Positions 44,707 through 55,073 of a stretch of DNA of 64,000 nt are shown piece after piece; position 1 is the stretch's first letter; the number at the start of each line of letters is the position of its first letter. A model generated the notes under the pieces. The model ran no database searches and was not told the DNA's origin. It saw only the letters and a list, made by a program, of their open reading frames with translations. This DNA comes from Streptomyces diastatochromogenes (lineage in GTDB: Bacteria; Actinomycetota; Actinomycetes; Streptomycetales; Streptomycetaceae). The DNA lies in contig JAPTYK010000007.1 of assembly GCA_026913215.1 (NCBI GenBank), positions 186,001 through 250,000 on the forward strand, written 5' to 3'. The translations under genes and the position numbers were made by a program.

Positions 44707-45612
44707 ATGAACCGCTTCCCCACCCGCGCCGTGGCGGCCGCGGCCGTCGTCCTGCTCGCGGCCGGTTGCTCCAGCTCCGGGGACGACGGTAAGAGCACGC
44801 CTGGCAAGGACAGCAGCGCGAAACCCTCACAGATGCCGAGCCTGGGCCTTGAGATACGTCCCGGGAAGGACCTCGTCGCCCACCAGGGCGTCGCCGTCGC
44901 CGCGCTGGACCGAGAGACGCTGCAGATCCGCAAGCAGGTCACCGTTCCCGAGCCGGTCTCCCAGGGTCAGCTCGCCGGGACCGGCAGCCGCAGCCGCGTC
45001 TTCGACGGCTCCTTCCAGTACGCCCTGCTGGGCGAGAGCGGCATGAGCGCCCAGGGTTCCGACGGGGAGCTCAAGGTCGCCGACCTCGCCGCAGCCGGCA
45101 CCGACAAGGCCGTCGTGACCCTGACCCGCGAGCAGCTGACCGCCGCCGGCGTGACCGGGGCGGTGTCCGGGGCCCAGTTCACCGGGGCGCCGAAGTCCCC
45201 GGAGCTCTGGTTCCAGACCACCGCGGCCGACAGCCCCGCCGGCGAGACTTGGTCGAGTTCGACCGCCGACAAGTACAAGATCACGTCGCTGTGGTCCGTC
45301 AACATCAAGGACTGGCAGGCGGGCAAGCGCACGGCGCGCAAGCACGAGGTCCCCGCCGAAGTGCAGGCGTACTGGAAGAGCCAGGAGTGCCAGACGGCGT
45401 TCTCCCGCAACCCCGGCGAGGAGGGCTTTACCCCGTGGAGCTGCTGGGTCGTCGACGGTGCGGGCGTCCCCGTCGCCAGCGGTCCGGCCGACGACCGCAC
45501 CGTCAACGGCACGGTGGACACCGGCTGGACGAACCCGGCCTCAGGCACCGGCAGCGAGAAGGTCACCTTCAGCTACGTCAAGGGAAGCGACGGCAAGCCG
45601 CCCTCCCGCTGA
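44707..45612 (+). CDS. Lipoprotein, N-terminal in-frame part
   Basis: A signal peptide with a lipobox (VVLLAAGC) gives a membrane-anchored extracellular protein. ATG 44707 has GAGGAGAGG upstream. The 301 in-frame residues are Thr/Ser/Gly-rich and beta-like (LWSVNIKDWQAGKRTARK). The frame ends at 45612, but three single-base losses (45.60, 45.68 and 45.73 kb) separate it from a natural continuation to 45942. If these are sequencing errors, the protein has about 412 residues. No known domain. Confidence 0.65.
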   Translation: MNRFPTRAVAAAAVVLLAAGCSSSGDDGKSTPGKDSSAKPSQMPSLGLEIRPGKDLVAHQGVAVAALDRETLQIRKQVTVPEPVSQGQLAGTGSRSRVFDGSFQYALLGESGMSAQGSDGELKVADLAAAGTDKAVVTLTREQLTAAGVTGAVSGAQFTGAPKSPELWFQTTAADSPAGETWSSSTADKYKITSLWSVNIKDWQAGKRTARKHEVPAEVQAYWKSQECQTAFSRNPGEEGFTPWSCWVVDGAGVPVASGPADDRTVNGTVDTGWTNPASGTGSEKVTFSYVKGSDGKPPSR

Positions 45613-45942
45613 GCGTCAGCGCCGGCGGCAACGGCGCCTCGACCCCGGACGGCATGTCCGGTCTGGTCGACAGCGGCTCCGCGCCAAGAGCGAGCGGAAG
45701 ATGTGGCGGTTCACCACCGCGGGTCCCAGCTGAAGCTGGAGGAACTGCCCAAGGCGCTCCCAGCGGCGACAGGCAGCGACGACGAGACCGAGCTGTGGGT
45801 CTTCTCCGACGGCCAGGCCGTGGCCAAGGTCGAGAGCGGTGACACCGCCACCGGATGGATCCTCACTGCTGACCAGCAGTGGAAGAAGATCGGGCCGTGG
45901 GCGGACGAGCTGCTGGACGCCGAGGTCCTCACGACCTCCTGA
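45613..45942 (+). pseudogene. C-terminal part of the lipoprotein, out of frame as sequenced
   Basis: This stretch reads, in changing frames, SVSAGGNGASTPDGMSG, then KSERKMWRFTTAG, then LKLEELPKALPAATGSDD to a TGA at 45942. Adding one C at each of two C runs (45600-45602, 45723-45725) and one base near 45685 makes it continuous with the preceding lipoprotein. The last 80 residues look like a compact domain rich in Trp and Asp. It is probably one gene with the previous entry. Confidence 0.45.
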
Positions 45943-45953
45943 CCTGATCGGCC

Positions 45954-45989
45954 ACAGGGTCCCCGAAGACGCGTCTTCGGGGACCCTGT
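45954..45989 (+). terminator. Strong terminator hairpin
   Basis: A perfect stem of at least 16 bp, CAGGGTCCCCGAAGAC with its complement, only 12 bases after the lipoprotein end. Confidence 0.8.
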
Positions 45990-46049
45990 CCGCTTCCGTC
46001 CTTAGCGTCCCAAGCGGCTTTACCCCCGCAGCAGAAGGACGGCCCCGGC

Positions 46050-46421
46050 ATGACCATCCCGCAGACCGCACGCATCTCACCGCGTTCGCGTCGTCTACTC
46101 GTCACCGTCGGCGTGCTCGGTGCCGCTCTCGTCGCGCTGCAGCTGGCAGCAGCGAGCCCCACGGCAGGACTCGTCGTCTGTGCGGTGGGCGCCCTGGGCG
46201 GTTTCCTCCTGTGGCTCAGGGCGAACCGCACCGTCGCGACGGCCATGATGTCGACCTGCCTGACGATGATGTGGATCCCCGCTGTCATCAGCCGGGTCGG
46301 CGAGGCCGCTGGCGTCCCCGAGGCGATCGCCTCATGGGAGGTCGTACCGATGTGGGCTCTCACCTCGCGGTACCGGCCGGCGCCTGGCTGCCGACCCGGC
46401 ATCGCGGCTCCCGCGCTGTGA
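46050..46421 (+). CDS. Small membrane protein
   Basis: A 123-residue protein with three hydrophobic helices (LLVTVGVLGAALVALQLAAA, GLVVCAVGALGGFLLWL, MSTCLTMMWIPAVIS). ATG 46050 begins behind GCAGAAGGAC. Its TGA overlaps the following GTG (GTGA), so the two genes are coupled. The last 20 residues look poor, so a one-base loss near 46385 that fuses it with the next gene cannot be excluded. Confidence 0.55.
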   Translation: MTIPQTARISPRSRRLLVTVGVLGAALVALQLAAASPTAGLVVCAVGALGGFLLWLRANRTVATAMMSTCLTMMWIPAVISRVGEAAGVPEAIASWEVVPMWALTSRYRPAPGCRPGIAAPAL

Positions 46422-47140
46422 CCGTGCTGCTGTGCCACGCGGCGATCAGCGTCACCGCGCTGACCGCCGCGGTGTTTCCCGCATCCTCACTGTCGACCGC
46501 AGCCGTGCTGACCCTCCTGGTCGTCGTGATCCGTTCCGGCGTCCCAGCGGCTGTACGGGCACGGCTGCACCGCGTCCGGTCCGCAGACGTCGGGACCTTG
46601 GAGCAGGTGCGCGACGGCGATGGGCGCCTGTGGCTCTCGGCGGCGCAGTCCGGCCCCAAGGAGCGTCAGGTGTTCGTCGGCCACGGAGGCGTGGTGTCAG
46701 TCGTGCACCGGCTGCCGCCCGGTCGTGTCACCCTCACGCGCGTCGAGGATGAGCCCGGAGCCAGGGTGCAGGCCTACGCGCTCAACGGATCCGCAGACGA
46801 ACTCGTCGAGGTGCTGCGGCGGTTCGTCGCCGAGGACCAGGATCTGGCCCGGGCGCTGAGCATCGACACGGCCGACGTCGTCACCCTGGTTACGGCGCCG
46901 CACGCCGGTCTTGCTGACGAGTCGCTGTCCATCGACCTCGCCGGCCTGTGGGACAAGGCTGCTCACCAGTACGTCGACCGCCGGGTAACCCTGCTGGCCG
47001 CCGCGGAAGCGACAGGCCACCTCCAGCACCTCACGGTGAGGCGGCGCCGGGTGGCGACCACAGGACAACGAGCGGCGGCTCGCCAGCACGGAGACCGGCG
47101 ACAGCGCGGCGTCGCAGCGACAGCCATGGCAATCCGCTGA
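46418..47140 (+). CDS. Membrane-associated hypothetical protein
   Basis: A 240-residue protein. The first 45 residues form two hydrophobic helices (VLLCHAAISVTALTAAVF, AAVLTLLVVVI). The rest is soluble alpha/beta with a central VVSVVHRLPPGRVTLTRVED stretch and a long acidic helix. GTG 46418 overlaps the previous stop. The transcript ends at the bidirectional terminator downstream. The function is not recognised. Confidence 0.6.
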   Translation: MTVLLCHAAISVTALTAAVFPASSLSTAAVLTLLVVVIRSGVPAAVRARLHRVRSADVGTLEQVRDGDGRLWLSAAQSGPKERQVFVGHGGVVSVVHRLPPGRVTLTRVEDEPGARVQAYALNGSADELVEVLRRFVAEDQDLARALSIDTADVVTLVTAPHAGLADESLSIDLAGLWDKAAHQYVDRRVTLLAAAEATGHLQHLTVRRRRVATTGQRAAARQHGDRRQRGVAATAMAIR

Positions 47141-47165
47141 ACCACCGGATCCGGGACAAGGAGAA

Positions 47166-47202
47166 GGGGCTCGGCCACGGGATGATCCCGTGGCCGAACC
47201 CC
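47166..47202. terminator. Bidirectional terminator between convergent operons
   Basis: A long stem with GGGG and CGGCCACGGGAT arms and a TTT tail, located between the plus-strand lipoprotein operon and the minus-strand secretion operon. Confidence 0.8.
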
Positions 47203-47408
47203 TTTCCTGTCTGCCTACGTGCCCCGCTCAGTCCTCACGCGGGGCCGGAGGCCTCGGCGGCGTCTCGTCGACCGGCGGCCTGGGGCTCGTCGGCCGGCGG
47301 GGAAGCTCACCCGACTCCGGGGCCGGAGCGGGCCGCGGTGAACGCCGACGAGGAACGGGATCGGAGCGGTCCGGCCCTGAGATGGACACCGGCTCCGGCC
47401 CCGGACGG

Positions 47409-49576
47409 CTAGCACGCGCCCGGGGACGGCGCCCGGGTCGGCGGAGCCGCAGTCGCTGCCTCCCCGCCGGGACCTCCGCTCCCATCCGGCCTGGACGTCG
47501 GCGCGGGCGTCCGGCCTCGCCCTCCGGCCGGACGGGAGACGTCGTCGCCCGTCCCTGCCCTGCTGTCGCTTCCTTCCGCCCGCTTGCTGGTCTTCGCCGT
47601 GGCATCCGGATCGGCGCCGCGTGTGTCCGCCCGGGACCTGCCACCGCTCGCTGCATCCGGGCGCCGCCCGGACACAGGCTCCGGACGCCTTGTACCCGTC
47701 GGGGAGTCCGTGGTGCTCGGCGAGGGGCGCCTGCTACCGGAGGTGCCGGGCCGGGAGGGACTCGTACCGCCGCGTCCAGATGTTGACTCGCTCGGTCCCT
47801 TCGGTCCCTGAGGCCGTCGTGTCCCTCGCGGACTGGGCCGGCGGTCGCCGATGACCCGCCGGGCCGCGGACCGTGCGCGGGTCTTCGCGAAGCCCCCGGC
47901 ACGGCTGGTGACGTCGTCGTACGCGGCCTTCGCCTCGAAGGCCTGGTCAGCGCTCCGCTTGGCGCCCTTCCCCATCTTGATCGCGAAGTGCCACAGTCCG
48001 GCCGCCGTCAAGATGATCATCAGCACTTGGACGCCCAGGGAGGCGTTGCTGCCCAGGATCAGGCTGTAGATCGCCATCAGCAGGGTGAGTGCGATCCAGG
48101 CGATGGCCTTGAGGACGAAGGAGATGGTGAAGGCGTTCGCCCATTCCCTGGCGGCGAACGTCGCCGGCGGGAACGCTGCCACCGCGCCGACGATCGGCAG
48201 CACGATGATCAGGATGAGGATGAACCCCTCCCAGAACAGCTTGAACAGGGCGACGATGTCGATCGACGGCGCGAGGATCACGTTGGAGACACCGGAGGCG
48301 AGCGCGACCTGCATCCGGGAGGAGGGGTTGGCTCCCCGCCAGTCGTTGAACCGGCTCTTCCTGTCGTCCTTGGCCATCTGCTTGGCGACCTTCTCGAAGT
48401 AGTCGCTCTTCTTGCCCAGGGAGTCGAGGTTGTCGGCGCGCGTGTACGTCTGCGCCATCACCTGGGCCGTGCGGATGTCGGTGCACCGGTAACCGAGAGA
48501 GCAGTCGTCGGTGTCCCACCCACCGCTCGCGTCGCCCTTCCAGCCGCTGTCGATGACGGTGTTGGCGTTCTGCCCGAACTGTCCCGCGGCCCACGGCGTG
48601 AACATCATCGCCTTGTACATGGTGCAGGAGCTGATGCGCTTGGCCCGGTTCGGGACGCCCTCGGCGAGCCAGCAGGGGTCGGCCGTCTTCGTGCCGGCGT
48701 TCTCCGGGAGCATGACCTCGGTCATCGCCGAGGAGAACCCGTTGATGGCCTTGTCGGCCTCAGACGTGACGGTCGTGTACCAGGACCCCTGAAGCAGCAG
48801 TGCGCTGATAAACAGGGAGGCGACCATACCGCCCAGGCCCTGCCACACCTTGGAGCGGCTCTTGGTCCGGCTGTGCACCACCACCCACGCGCCACAGAGA
48901 ATGATCATGACGGTGCCCAGCGGGGCCCACACCGTCGCGTACAGCTTCGCCACCAGGCTGTTGGCGGTGCCGTCCTTGCCCTGGTACAGGTCCTGGAACG
49001 GGGCCGTGTTCATGGCCAGGTCCTGGATGGCCAGGCTGAAGCTGCCCAGCGACTTGCTGAACTCGAAGACGGTCTGGGCCATCCAGTTGCCGGCGACGTC
49101 CATGATCGAGCAGGAGTCGTCACCGTCGACGTTCTTCTTGTACGTCGACCACAGCAGCCCCCGGCCGTTGGTCAGCTCGTAGAGGGTGTAGTTCCGGGCG
49201 ACGGTCTTCTTGCTCATGTCGGCCGTCGGCTCGGGCCCGTACTCTGGCTGAGCCGACGGCAGCAGCACGGTGGACGCCGAGGCGTAGAACTCGGGCCCCC
49301 AGTTGCCCTTGCCCGGCACACCGATGCAGTCCAGCCCGAACGGGGCCGCCTGCGCCGTGGACATGGGCGTCCCGAGGACGACGGCCAGCACGGTCAGCAC
49401 GGTGAAGACGCCTGCCCGGGCCGCCGCGCCTGTCCGGCGGACACCGCGAGCCAGCAGACTGCGGCGACGGGGCGCGGGGAGACTGCCCGCGGGGACGGCG
49501 AGGGTGTCTTGCCCGCCCGTGCGGAACCACGGCGGGGCTTCGGCGGTATCAGCCGAGCGGTGAGTGCGACGCTCAT
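47409..49576 (-). CDS. VirB6/TrbL-like polytopic membrane protein
   Basis: Large inner-membrane component of a type IV secretion channel. The in-frame part from 49400 has a signal-like segment (VFTVLTVLAVVLGTP), periplasmic loops with cysteines (GLDCIGVPGKGNWG, CWLAEGVP) and a cluster of hydrophobic helices in its second half (LFWEGFILILIIVLPIVGAV, AIAWIALTLLMAIYSLIL), then a 200-residue Ser/Arg/Pro-rich tail. The true start is ATG 49576, overlapping the VirB4-like stop (TGATG). The first frame needs one extra C in the CCCC at 49469-49472 to join. Length about 720 residues. Last gene of the operon. Confidence 0.65.
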
Positions 49577-52524
49577 CAGGCCGCCACCTCCAGGTCGTTC
49601 ATCTCGCTCTGGAACGACCAGTCCGCCACGTCGGCGGGCGGATCGACCGCCTGCCGGGCAGGCCTGGTCTTCGGGTTGGTGTCGGTGGCCCGCAGCAGCT
49701 CCGCGAAGACCAAGTCGATCTCGGTCGTGCCCACCCGGTTGTCGGCGTCGCGGTACATGCACACGCCGGTCTCCAGGTGCGGCTCCATCAGCGAGGCGAT
49801 GACCCGCGGGTCGTCCGGGTCCCGCTTGAGCATCGGCGCGACCCGGCGGGCCTCCTCCACCGACTTCTGCAGAAACATGAAGGCGCTGTGGATCTGGTTC
49901 GTGCCACCCTCGCGGGACTCCGCGTCCTCGATCCGGATGAGGTCGGTCACCTGCTGGGTGATCAGGTAGACGACCATTGCGTACGAACGGCCCTGCTTCA
50001 GGGCGCGCTGCAGCAGCGACCGGCCCGCCGGGGTCGCGGTCACCACGTAGCTCTCGTCGACGAACAGGGCCTTGGGACGGGTGGCCATCTTCCCCGTCTC
50101 GGGGTGCTGCTCCAGCTTGACGTCCAGCATCTGGCTGGCCATCCGCATGACCATCTGCAGGATCGTCGACGCGAGCCGGTCCGGAGCCTGCCAGTTGTCC
50201 GGGTTGTCGTCCTGCGGGAGTTCCAGACCGCGCAGCGTGATCACCGTCCGGCGCCGGCGTACGGTCTCGAACGGCCGGGGTTCCTTGGCGAACGCCAACC
50301 GTGCGTACGGCATCTTCCGCAGCGACCGCAGCACGGTGACCGCCAGCTCGAGCTCGGCAAGCTTGTCGGCCCGGCTCGCGGCGTCCTCCTGCGCAGCCGC
50401 GAGCTGCTCCTCGATGTTCTGCACGACCTCCCACGCGGTCGGCCGCGGTGTGGTGTCCGAGGCATGCGCGGCACTGGCGCCCTGCGACATGGCGGCCTGC
50501 AGCCGCTGGTCGTACCGGTCGAGCACCGCTTCCATGGCGACGGTGACCGGCACCTGGATCCGCTGCCACATCTGCTGGCCGATGAACCCGGCGAACATCG
50601 TCTCCGCCACCAACCGGCCGGCGTGGACGTCCGGGGTGATCGACCACGGGTCCAGCACACCGTCGTGGGACTTCAACAGGTCGATGACCCGGGTCTCGGC
50701 CCAGAATTCCGCATTGACCGGCTGGAACTTCGAGTACGCCGTGCCGATGGTGCCCTCGGCCGCCTCCCGCTCGAAGTCGGGGTCGTTCACCTGCGCCCCG
50801 AAGGCGAGGTAGTAGCACATCTGCGCGAAGTCGACCTTGGGGTCGATCGCCACGCACTCGGTGCCCGACTCGGACTCCTGGAAGAACTTCAGCAGGCCCA
50901 GCGATGACTTGCCGCCGCCGGACGCACCGGCGCAGGCGACACCGGCACCCATGTTGCGGGCCGGGCCCACGTGCAGGCCGTAGTGGACCGGGAAGCGGCC
51001 GGACCAGCCGATGAACGGGCCCTTCCAGCCGAGGACGTGACCGCTGCGGTCCCGGCTCGTGCGGTCGCCGATGTTGACCCCGGCCGTGGGCAGGCCGATC
51101 CCGAACGTCTCCAGGGACTGGATGCGCTGGTACGGAGCGATCGGCAGCTTCGGGTCGTCGCCCGGCAGGGATTCCTGCATCAGGCGCCACTGCAGCCGCT
51201 TGGCACGCAGCACCTCCACACCGGCCTGCCGCTCCAGGTGCTTTTTCAGCTCGCTGGCCCGCCGGTTCAGTTCCTCCACCGTCGGCGCGGAGACCGTGAA
51301 GCGCATCCGGCCCTCGAACCCGGGACGCGGGTTGTCCACGGCGATGTCGACCGCGTCCTTGGACACGGCGACCTGGTCGGTCAGCTGCTGGTCCGGTGTC
51401 CGGCCACCGGCGACCATGTCCTCGTACTCGTCCTTGAGGTTGTTGTGGATCTTGCTGATCTCCTTGGTGAACCGCTCGGCGGGCAGCAGCGTGCCGCGCC
51501 AGGAAACGTCCACCGGGAAGTCCAGCTCCCCCACCCGCCGCGCCCACGCCTGGTACTGCTGGAAGCGCACGTTCTCCGGCCACGACGCGACGACGAGCGT
51601 GGTCGTGTACGAGGTGAGCTGCTGCCCGGTCTCCTCGTCGACCTGCTCGATCTCGATGTGCGTCGGCCTCGAGTTGTCACCGCGGAAGTCGACGACCAGG
51701 TCGAACTGGCTGCGGCCCCAGGCCCTGGAGTGGATCAGCGGTTCCTTGGGGACCGGCAGGTGCCCGTAGAGCGGCTTGCGGATGTGGTAGACGAGATCGG
51801 CGCGCGAAAGCGGCTCACCGAGCCTGCCGAACGCCTGGTGGACGGAGGCCGCGACCGCCTGCCACCGCTCGATCGTGGACGGGGCCAGGTCCTCCTCCGC
51901 CACGCCGGTGACGAACTCTCCCGCCCGCGCGGTCAGCCCCGGCCGGGCCTCACCGCGTGCGCGCGGTGCCTCAGCAGCCGTCTCCCCCAGGTCCACCGCC
52001 GGGCCGTGAGCCAGCGACCCGAGCTTGATGAACAGCGCGACCTCACGCTCGGAGGCACCCAGCCGCTGCTGGTACTCCGCGATGCGCTCCACGTAGGCAC
52101 GGAAGTTGGCCGTCGGCAGCCACGCCGCGTCGACGATCTTCGCGGTCTCGGCGGCCGCGTCGACCGGCTTCTCCACGATCTTCAGGTGCCACTCCACCGG
52201 CCGGCCGGACCGGCCGAGCGCGGCGAAGACCCGGCCGGGCTCTGTGGCCATGGCCGTGAGCTCCTCCGGTGACGCCAGCTCCTCCGGGTGGGTCGTCAGC
52301 CGGATCGCGGTCCACACGGAGTCCCCGTGGATGAACATCGTGTCGTCGGCGTACCGGTACGGCAGCCGCTGGGCGTCCTCACGCGCCTGCGTACTGGTGC
52401 CGCTGGTGGGCTTCTTGTCCTTCTTCGCTTCGTCGGCGAGGTCGTCCTTCTTCGACGGCACGAGGAACCACGCGAGGGCCAGCACGGCCACGATCGCCAC
52501 GAATCCGATGATGAGCGCCCCCAT
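49576..52524 (-). CDS. VirB4-like type IV secretion ATPase
   Basis: A 982-residue ATPase that powers the secretion channel. ATG 52524 has an ideal AAAGGAGGT at 7 bases and overlaps the upstream stop. An N-terminal helix (ALIIGFVAIVAVLALAWFLV) anchors the protein. After a 480-residue domain comes Walker A (AGASGGGKSS, near 535) and a Walker B region (KALFVDESYV). Later motifs (ITQQVTDL) resemble VirB4/TcpF. The N-terminal transmembrane anchor and large size suit a Gram-positive VirB4. It is coupled at both ends to its neighbours. Confidence 0.8.
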   Translation of the reverse strand: MGALIIGFVAIVAVLALAWFLVPSKKDDLADEAKKDKKPTSGTSTQAREDAQRLPYRYADDTMFIHGDSVWTAIRLTTHPEELASPEELTAMATEPGRVFAALGRSGRPVEWHLKIVEKPVDAAAETAKIVDAAWLPTANFRAYVERIAEYQQRLGASEREVALFIKLGSLAHGPAVDLGETAAEAPRARGEARPGLTARAGEFVTGVAEEDLAPSTIERWQAVAASVHQAFGRLGEPLSRADLVYHIRKPLYGHLPVPKEPLIHSRAWGRSQFDLVVDFRGDNSRPTHIEIEQVDEETGQQLTSYTTTLVVASWPENVRFQQYQAWARRVGELDFPVDVSWRGTLLPAERFTKEISKIHNNLKDEYEDMVAGGRTPDQQLTDQVAVSKDAVDIAVDNPRPGFEGRMRFTVSAPTVEELNRRASELKKHLERQAGVEVLRAKRLQWRLMQESLPGDDPKLPIAPYQRIQSLETFGIGLPTAGVNIGDRTSRDRSGHVLGWKGPFIGWSGRFPVHYGLHVGPARNMGAGVACAGASGGGKSSLGLLKFFQESESGTECVAIDPKVDFAQMCYYLAFGAQVNDPDFEREAAEGTIGTAYSKFQPVNAEFWAETRVIDLLKSHDGVLDPWSITPDVHAGRLVAETMFAGFIGQQMWQRIQVPVTVAMEAVLDRYDQRLQAAMSQGASAAHASDTTPRPTAWEVVQNIEEQLAAAQEDAASRADKLAELELAVTVLRSLRKMPYARLAFAKEPRPFETVRRRRTVITLRGLELPQDDNPDNWQAPDRLASTILQMVMRMASQMLDVKLEQHPETGKMATRPKALFVDESYVVTATPAGRSLLQRALKQGRSYAMVVYLITQQVTDLIRIEDAESREGGTNQIHSAFMFLQKSVEEARRVAPMLKRDPDDPRVIASLMEPHLETGVCMYRDADNRVGTTEIDLVFAELLRATDTNPKTRPARQAVDPPADVADWSFQSEMNDLEVAA

Positions 52525-52985
52525 CAGGAGACCTCCTTTCGTGTACTGCGGGTGGAAGGTCCGCCAGGTGGGGACCAGAGAATGACCTGCCAGTGCAGGC
52601 GGTGCGGTTCCTCGGACCGGCCCAGGCCCTGGACCCGGCGCGGTTGCCGGAAGGCATAGTCGAGCCGGACCACCAGCTCCGAGCCGGGCCGCAGTTGACT
52701 GCCGGGGATGGGCCGGGACCACATCCATCCGACGAGGATGGGTGGAGGCGCGAACAACGCGGCAGTCACCCACCACGCGTCACGCATCGGCGGGATCACG
52801 AGGCTGATCAGCCCGAGCAGCAGCCCCCAGCACAGGGCCACCAGCAAGGCCACGCCGCAGGCCTGCATGTTGATGCCTGGCATCCACTGCGGCAGCGGAC
52901 CACCCAGCCGGAACATCCGCTTCGGGCGGTCTCTCATCCGCGTGTAGTCGTGGGCGACGATCCCGTCGCCGTCGTGCCAGTCCAT
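52524..52985 (-). CDS. Small inner-membrane protein of the secretion operon (PrgI/TcpE-like)
   Basis: A 153-residue protein with a helical N-terminus, two close hydrophobic helices (MQACGVALLVALCWGLLLGLI in two parts, WWVTAALFAPPPILVGWMW) and a basic tail. ATG 52985 has AAGGAG 5 bases upstream. It lies immediately upstream of the VirB4-like gene, the place of PrgI/TcpE-type two-helix proteins in Gram-positive conjugation systems. The family assignment is by position and topology only. Confidence 0.5.
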   Translation of the reverse strand: MDWHDGDGIVAHDYTRMRDRPKRMFRLGGPLPQWMPGINMQACGVALLVALCWGLLLGLISLVIPPMRDAWWVTAALFAPPPILVGWMWSRPIPGSQLRPGSELVVRLDYAFRQPRRVQGLGRSEEPHRLHWQVILWSPPGGPSTRSTRKEVS

Positions 52986-53041
52986 GAAGCTCCTTGGTGT
53001 GGAGCTGCCCCCAGTCGGCTGCGCCTTGCTGGGGGCAGCCG

Positions 53042-53350
53042 CTACTTGAGCGTGTTGGTCGCGAGACCCTGGATGATGGTGAGGATCACCGCGCCGCTGA
53101 CGATGATCGCGACGCCGAGACCGAGGACGCCGAGGTTCTGTATCGCCTCGCGCAGGCTCTGGCCACCCTTCATCGAGATGATGACCTTGATGCCGAGGAC
53201 CACGATCATCAGACCGGCCAGTGCCAGGCCGATCACCTTCACCTCGGTGCCGAGGTTGGTCAGCACACCGCCCACGGTTGGAGCGGCGAGCGTGTGCAGA
53301 GACGCCGGGCTGAGGGCCGCGACGGTCGAGAGGGCTTGAGACATGAGCAT
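53042..53350 (-). CDS. Small membrane protein, pilin/VirB2-like topology
   Basis: A 102-residue protein with a signal-like N-terminus and two hydrophobic helices (VIGLALAGLMIVVLGIKVII, LGVLGLGVAIIVSGAVILTI). It resembles VirB2 or TrbC pilin precursors in length, topology and place beside VirB4. ATG 53350 or 53344 with AAGGTGA upstream. It lies just after a strong intra-operon hairpin. No cyclisation or signal-peptidase motif could be confirmed. Confidence 0.5.
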   Translation of the reverse strand: MLMSQALSTVAALSPASLHTLAAPTVGGVLTNLGTEVKVIGLALAGLMIVVLGIKVIISMKGGQSLREAIQNLGVLGLGVAIIVSGAVILTIIQGLATNTLK

Positions 53351-53449
53351 TCACCTTGCGTGAGCTGCGGATTTCCGACGCTCACGTTGTAGATCGCAAA
53401 GCGGACACCCCCTCTGGACGCGCATTTCCGGCCCAGGCGGCCATGCGAA

Positions 53450-53496
53450 AGCCCCGCCCCTCAACCGCCGGATACCAGCGGGCAAGGGGCGGGGCT
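53450..53496 (-). terminator. Intra-operon hairpin
   Basis: A 12-bp stem AGCCCCGCCCCT/AGGGGCGGGGCT with a 23-base loop between the VirB8-like and pilin-like genes. It could attenuate or separate transcripts. Confidence 0.6.
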
Positions 53497-53523
53497 CAGC
53501 GGGGGCCGGGGCTGCCGCGATCG

Positions 53524-54943
53524 TCAGGAGGCTGGAGCCTTGCCGCCCGCCTCGTCCGGGACGCCGGCACGGATGTCCTTCACGAACCAGCCCTGGTCGG
53601 TCAGCACAATCTGCACCCGGTACCGCTCGGTGACATGGGCGCTCCCGGTCGTCCACTGCACGCTCACCCGCGCCCAGGTGACATCGTCGACCTTCCACTT
53701 GTGGCCGTCCGTTGCCCCCACCCCCTTGGGGAGCAGCACCTTGACGTCGGACACCTTCGGGGAATCCAGCGCACCGCGAAGGCCCGCCCTGGCTGCGTTG
53801 CTCGCTCCCGGCGCGACGTAGCGCGTCAGCGTCGTGCCGTTCGAGGAGCCCCAAGAGGTGAAGAAGTCCGCGAACAGCTTGCCCTGGAGATCTCCCGAGA
53901 GCTCGGAGTCGACCTGCAGCGGGTCCGTCACCGTCGGCGGGGTGGCCTGGTCCGGTTGCGGCAGCGTGCCCACATCGCCGACGACCCGCATGCCGTTGCC
54001 TGACTTCAGGTCGTCCACCCACACCGGCACGGACAAGGTCCGCAGCGCCCCCGTGGTCAGCTGAACCTGGATACCGATGTAGTAGCCGTGCTGCGGGTAC
54101 TCGGCGATCGGCTCCATGTAGCCGGACCACACCGAGTACGCCACGACCTGACTGCCCTTGCCGTCCCACCCGCACGTGGTGTCCACCCCGGAGGAGGACA
54201 GACGCGCGATGGCCTGGCGCCGCTGCTCAGCCTGCTCGGGGTTCTGGTTCGCGCACAGTCGGGCGTAGCGGTCCGCGAAGGCGATCGCCCGTTCCACCGG
54301 GAACGAGGTCAGCCGGAACTGGGAGACCTGCTCGTCGGTGATGCCGGTCTCCACCGGAGCGGGGTGTCCGGCGGTGTACGCCATCACGCCGACCGTGCCC
54401 AGCGCCAGGAGCGAGACCGTCACCATGGCCGTCATCCTGGCGGCGACGTGGGTTGCCCTACCGCCGCTCAGCCGTCCGCCAGGCCGTGGGACATCGAACC
54501 GCTCCCCGGCGGCCGCGGGCTTGGTGACGTCCTTCGACTTGCCCGGCTTGGCCTTCGCCGCGGCCTTGGCCTTCCGCTTCGCCTCCTTCTCCTGCTTCTT
54601 CTTCTCCTTGGCCGTCTGAGTCGGCGCCGCCTGCGGGTGTGCGGCGGCCGGACTCTGCGCCGGGGCCGGCATGTACTGAGGGGCTGCCCTGCGGTGGGGC
54701 CCCCTGGGCGAACAGCTCTTCAGCTGCGCGTACCGGGTTGTACCCAGCCGGTGCTGCCGGTGCCGGCTGGCCGGGCCAGGGTGCCTGTCCCGGGGCAGTG
54801 TGGTCACCCCACGGTCCGGGCCCAGCCAGGGGCGGCCCCGGACGGCATGGCCGGGCCCTGGGGTTGCGGCGCCCAGGATCCTGCACCGGCGGGTGCTGAT
54901 GGGGAGGAGTCGTCCCCTCGTACGGGGGCTGCGGATGGGTCAC
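53524..54943 (-). CDS. VirB8/TcpC-like conjugation protein
   Basis: An accessory channel protein. GTG 54943 has GGAG 5 bases upstream and opens with a Pro/Gln-rich segment (THPQPPYEGTTPPHQHPP). As sequenced, the frame must change by +1 at the GGGG run 54680-54683 to reach the main body, which begins MPAPAQSPAA and continues with a Lys-rich cytoplasmic stretch, one membrane helix (MTAMVTVSLLALGTVGVMAY) and a periplasmic domain of about 270 residues with repeated VxxFLTxxW-like beta patterns. Layout matches TcpC/VirB8 proteins. Family by topology. Confidence 0.5.
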
Positions 54944-55073
54944 GTCATCTCCAAGTACAGAAAGCGGACAGGGTCGGTGTCGGGACGAAGGCCCCCGGCG
55001 CGGGCGCGGTGACTGCGACGAGCAGTGTCGGGGGCCGACCGGCCAACCCCGCTGAAGTGCGCCGGCGGGAGGC

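Noticed and set aside
46360..46425. Frame break between the 46050 and 46418 genes
   Set aside because: Considered because a one-base change fuses them, but the GTGA overlap supports two coupled genes, so two CDS were kept.
47988..50907. Two long plus-strand frames over the secretion operon
   Set aside because: Shadows opposite the VirB6- and VirB4-like genes, both of which have clear motifs and strong starts.
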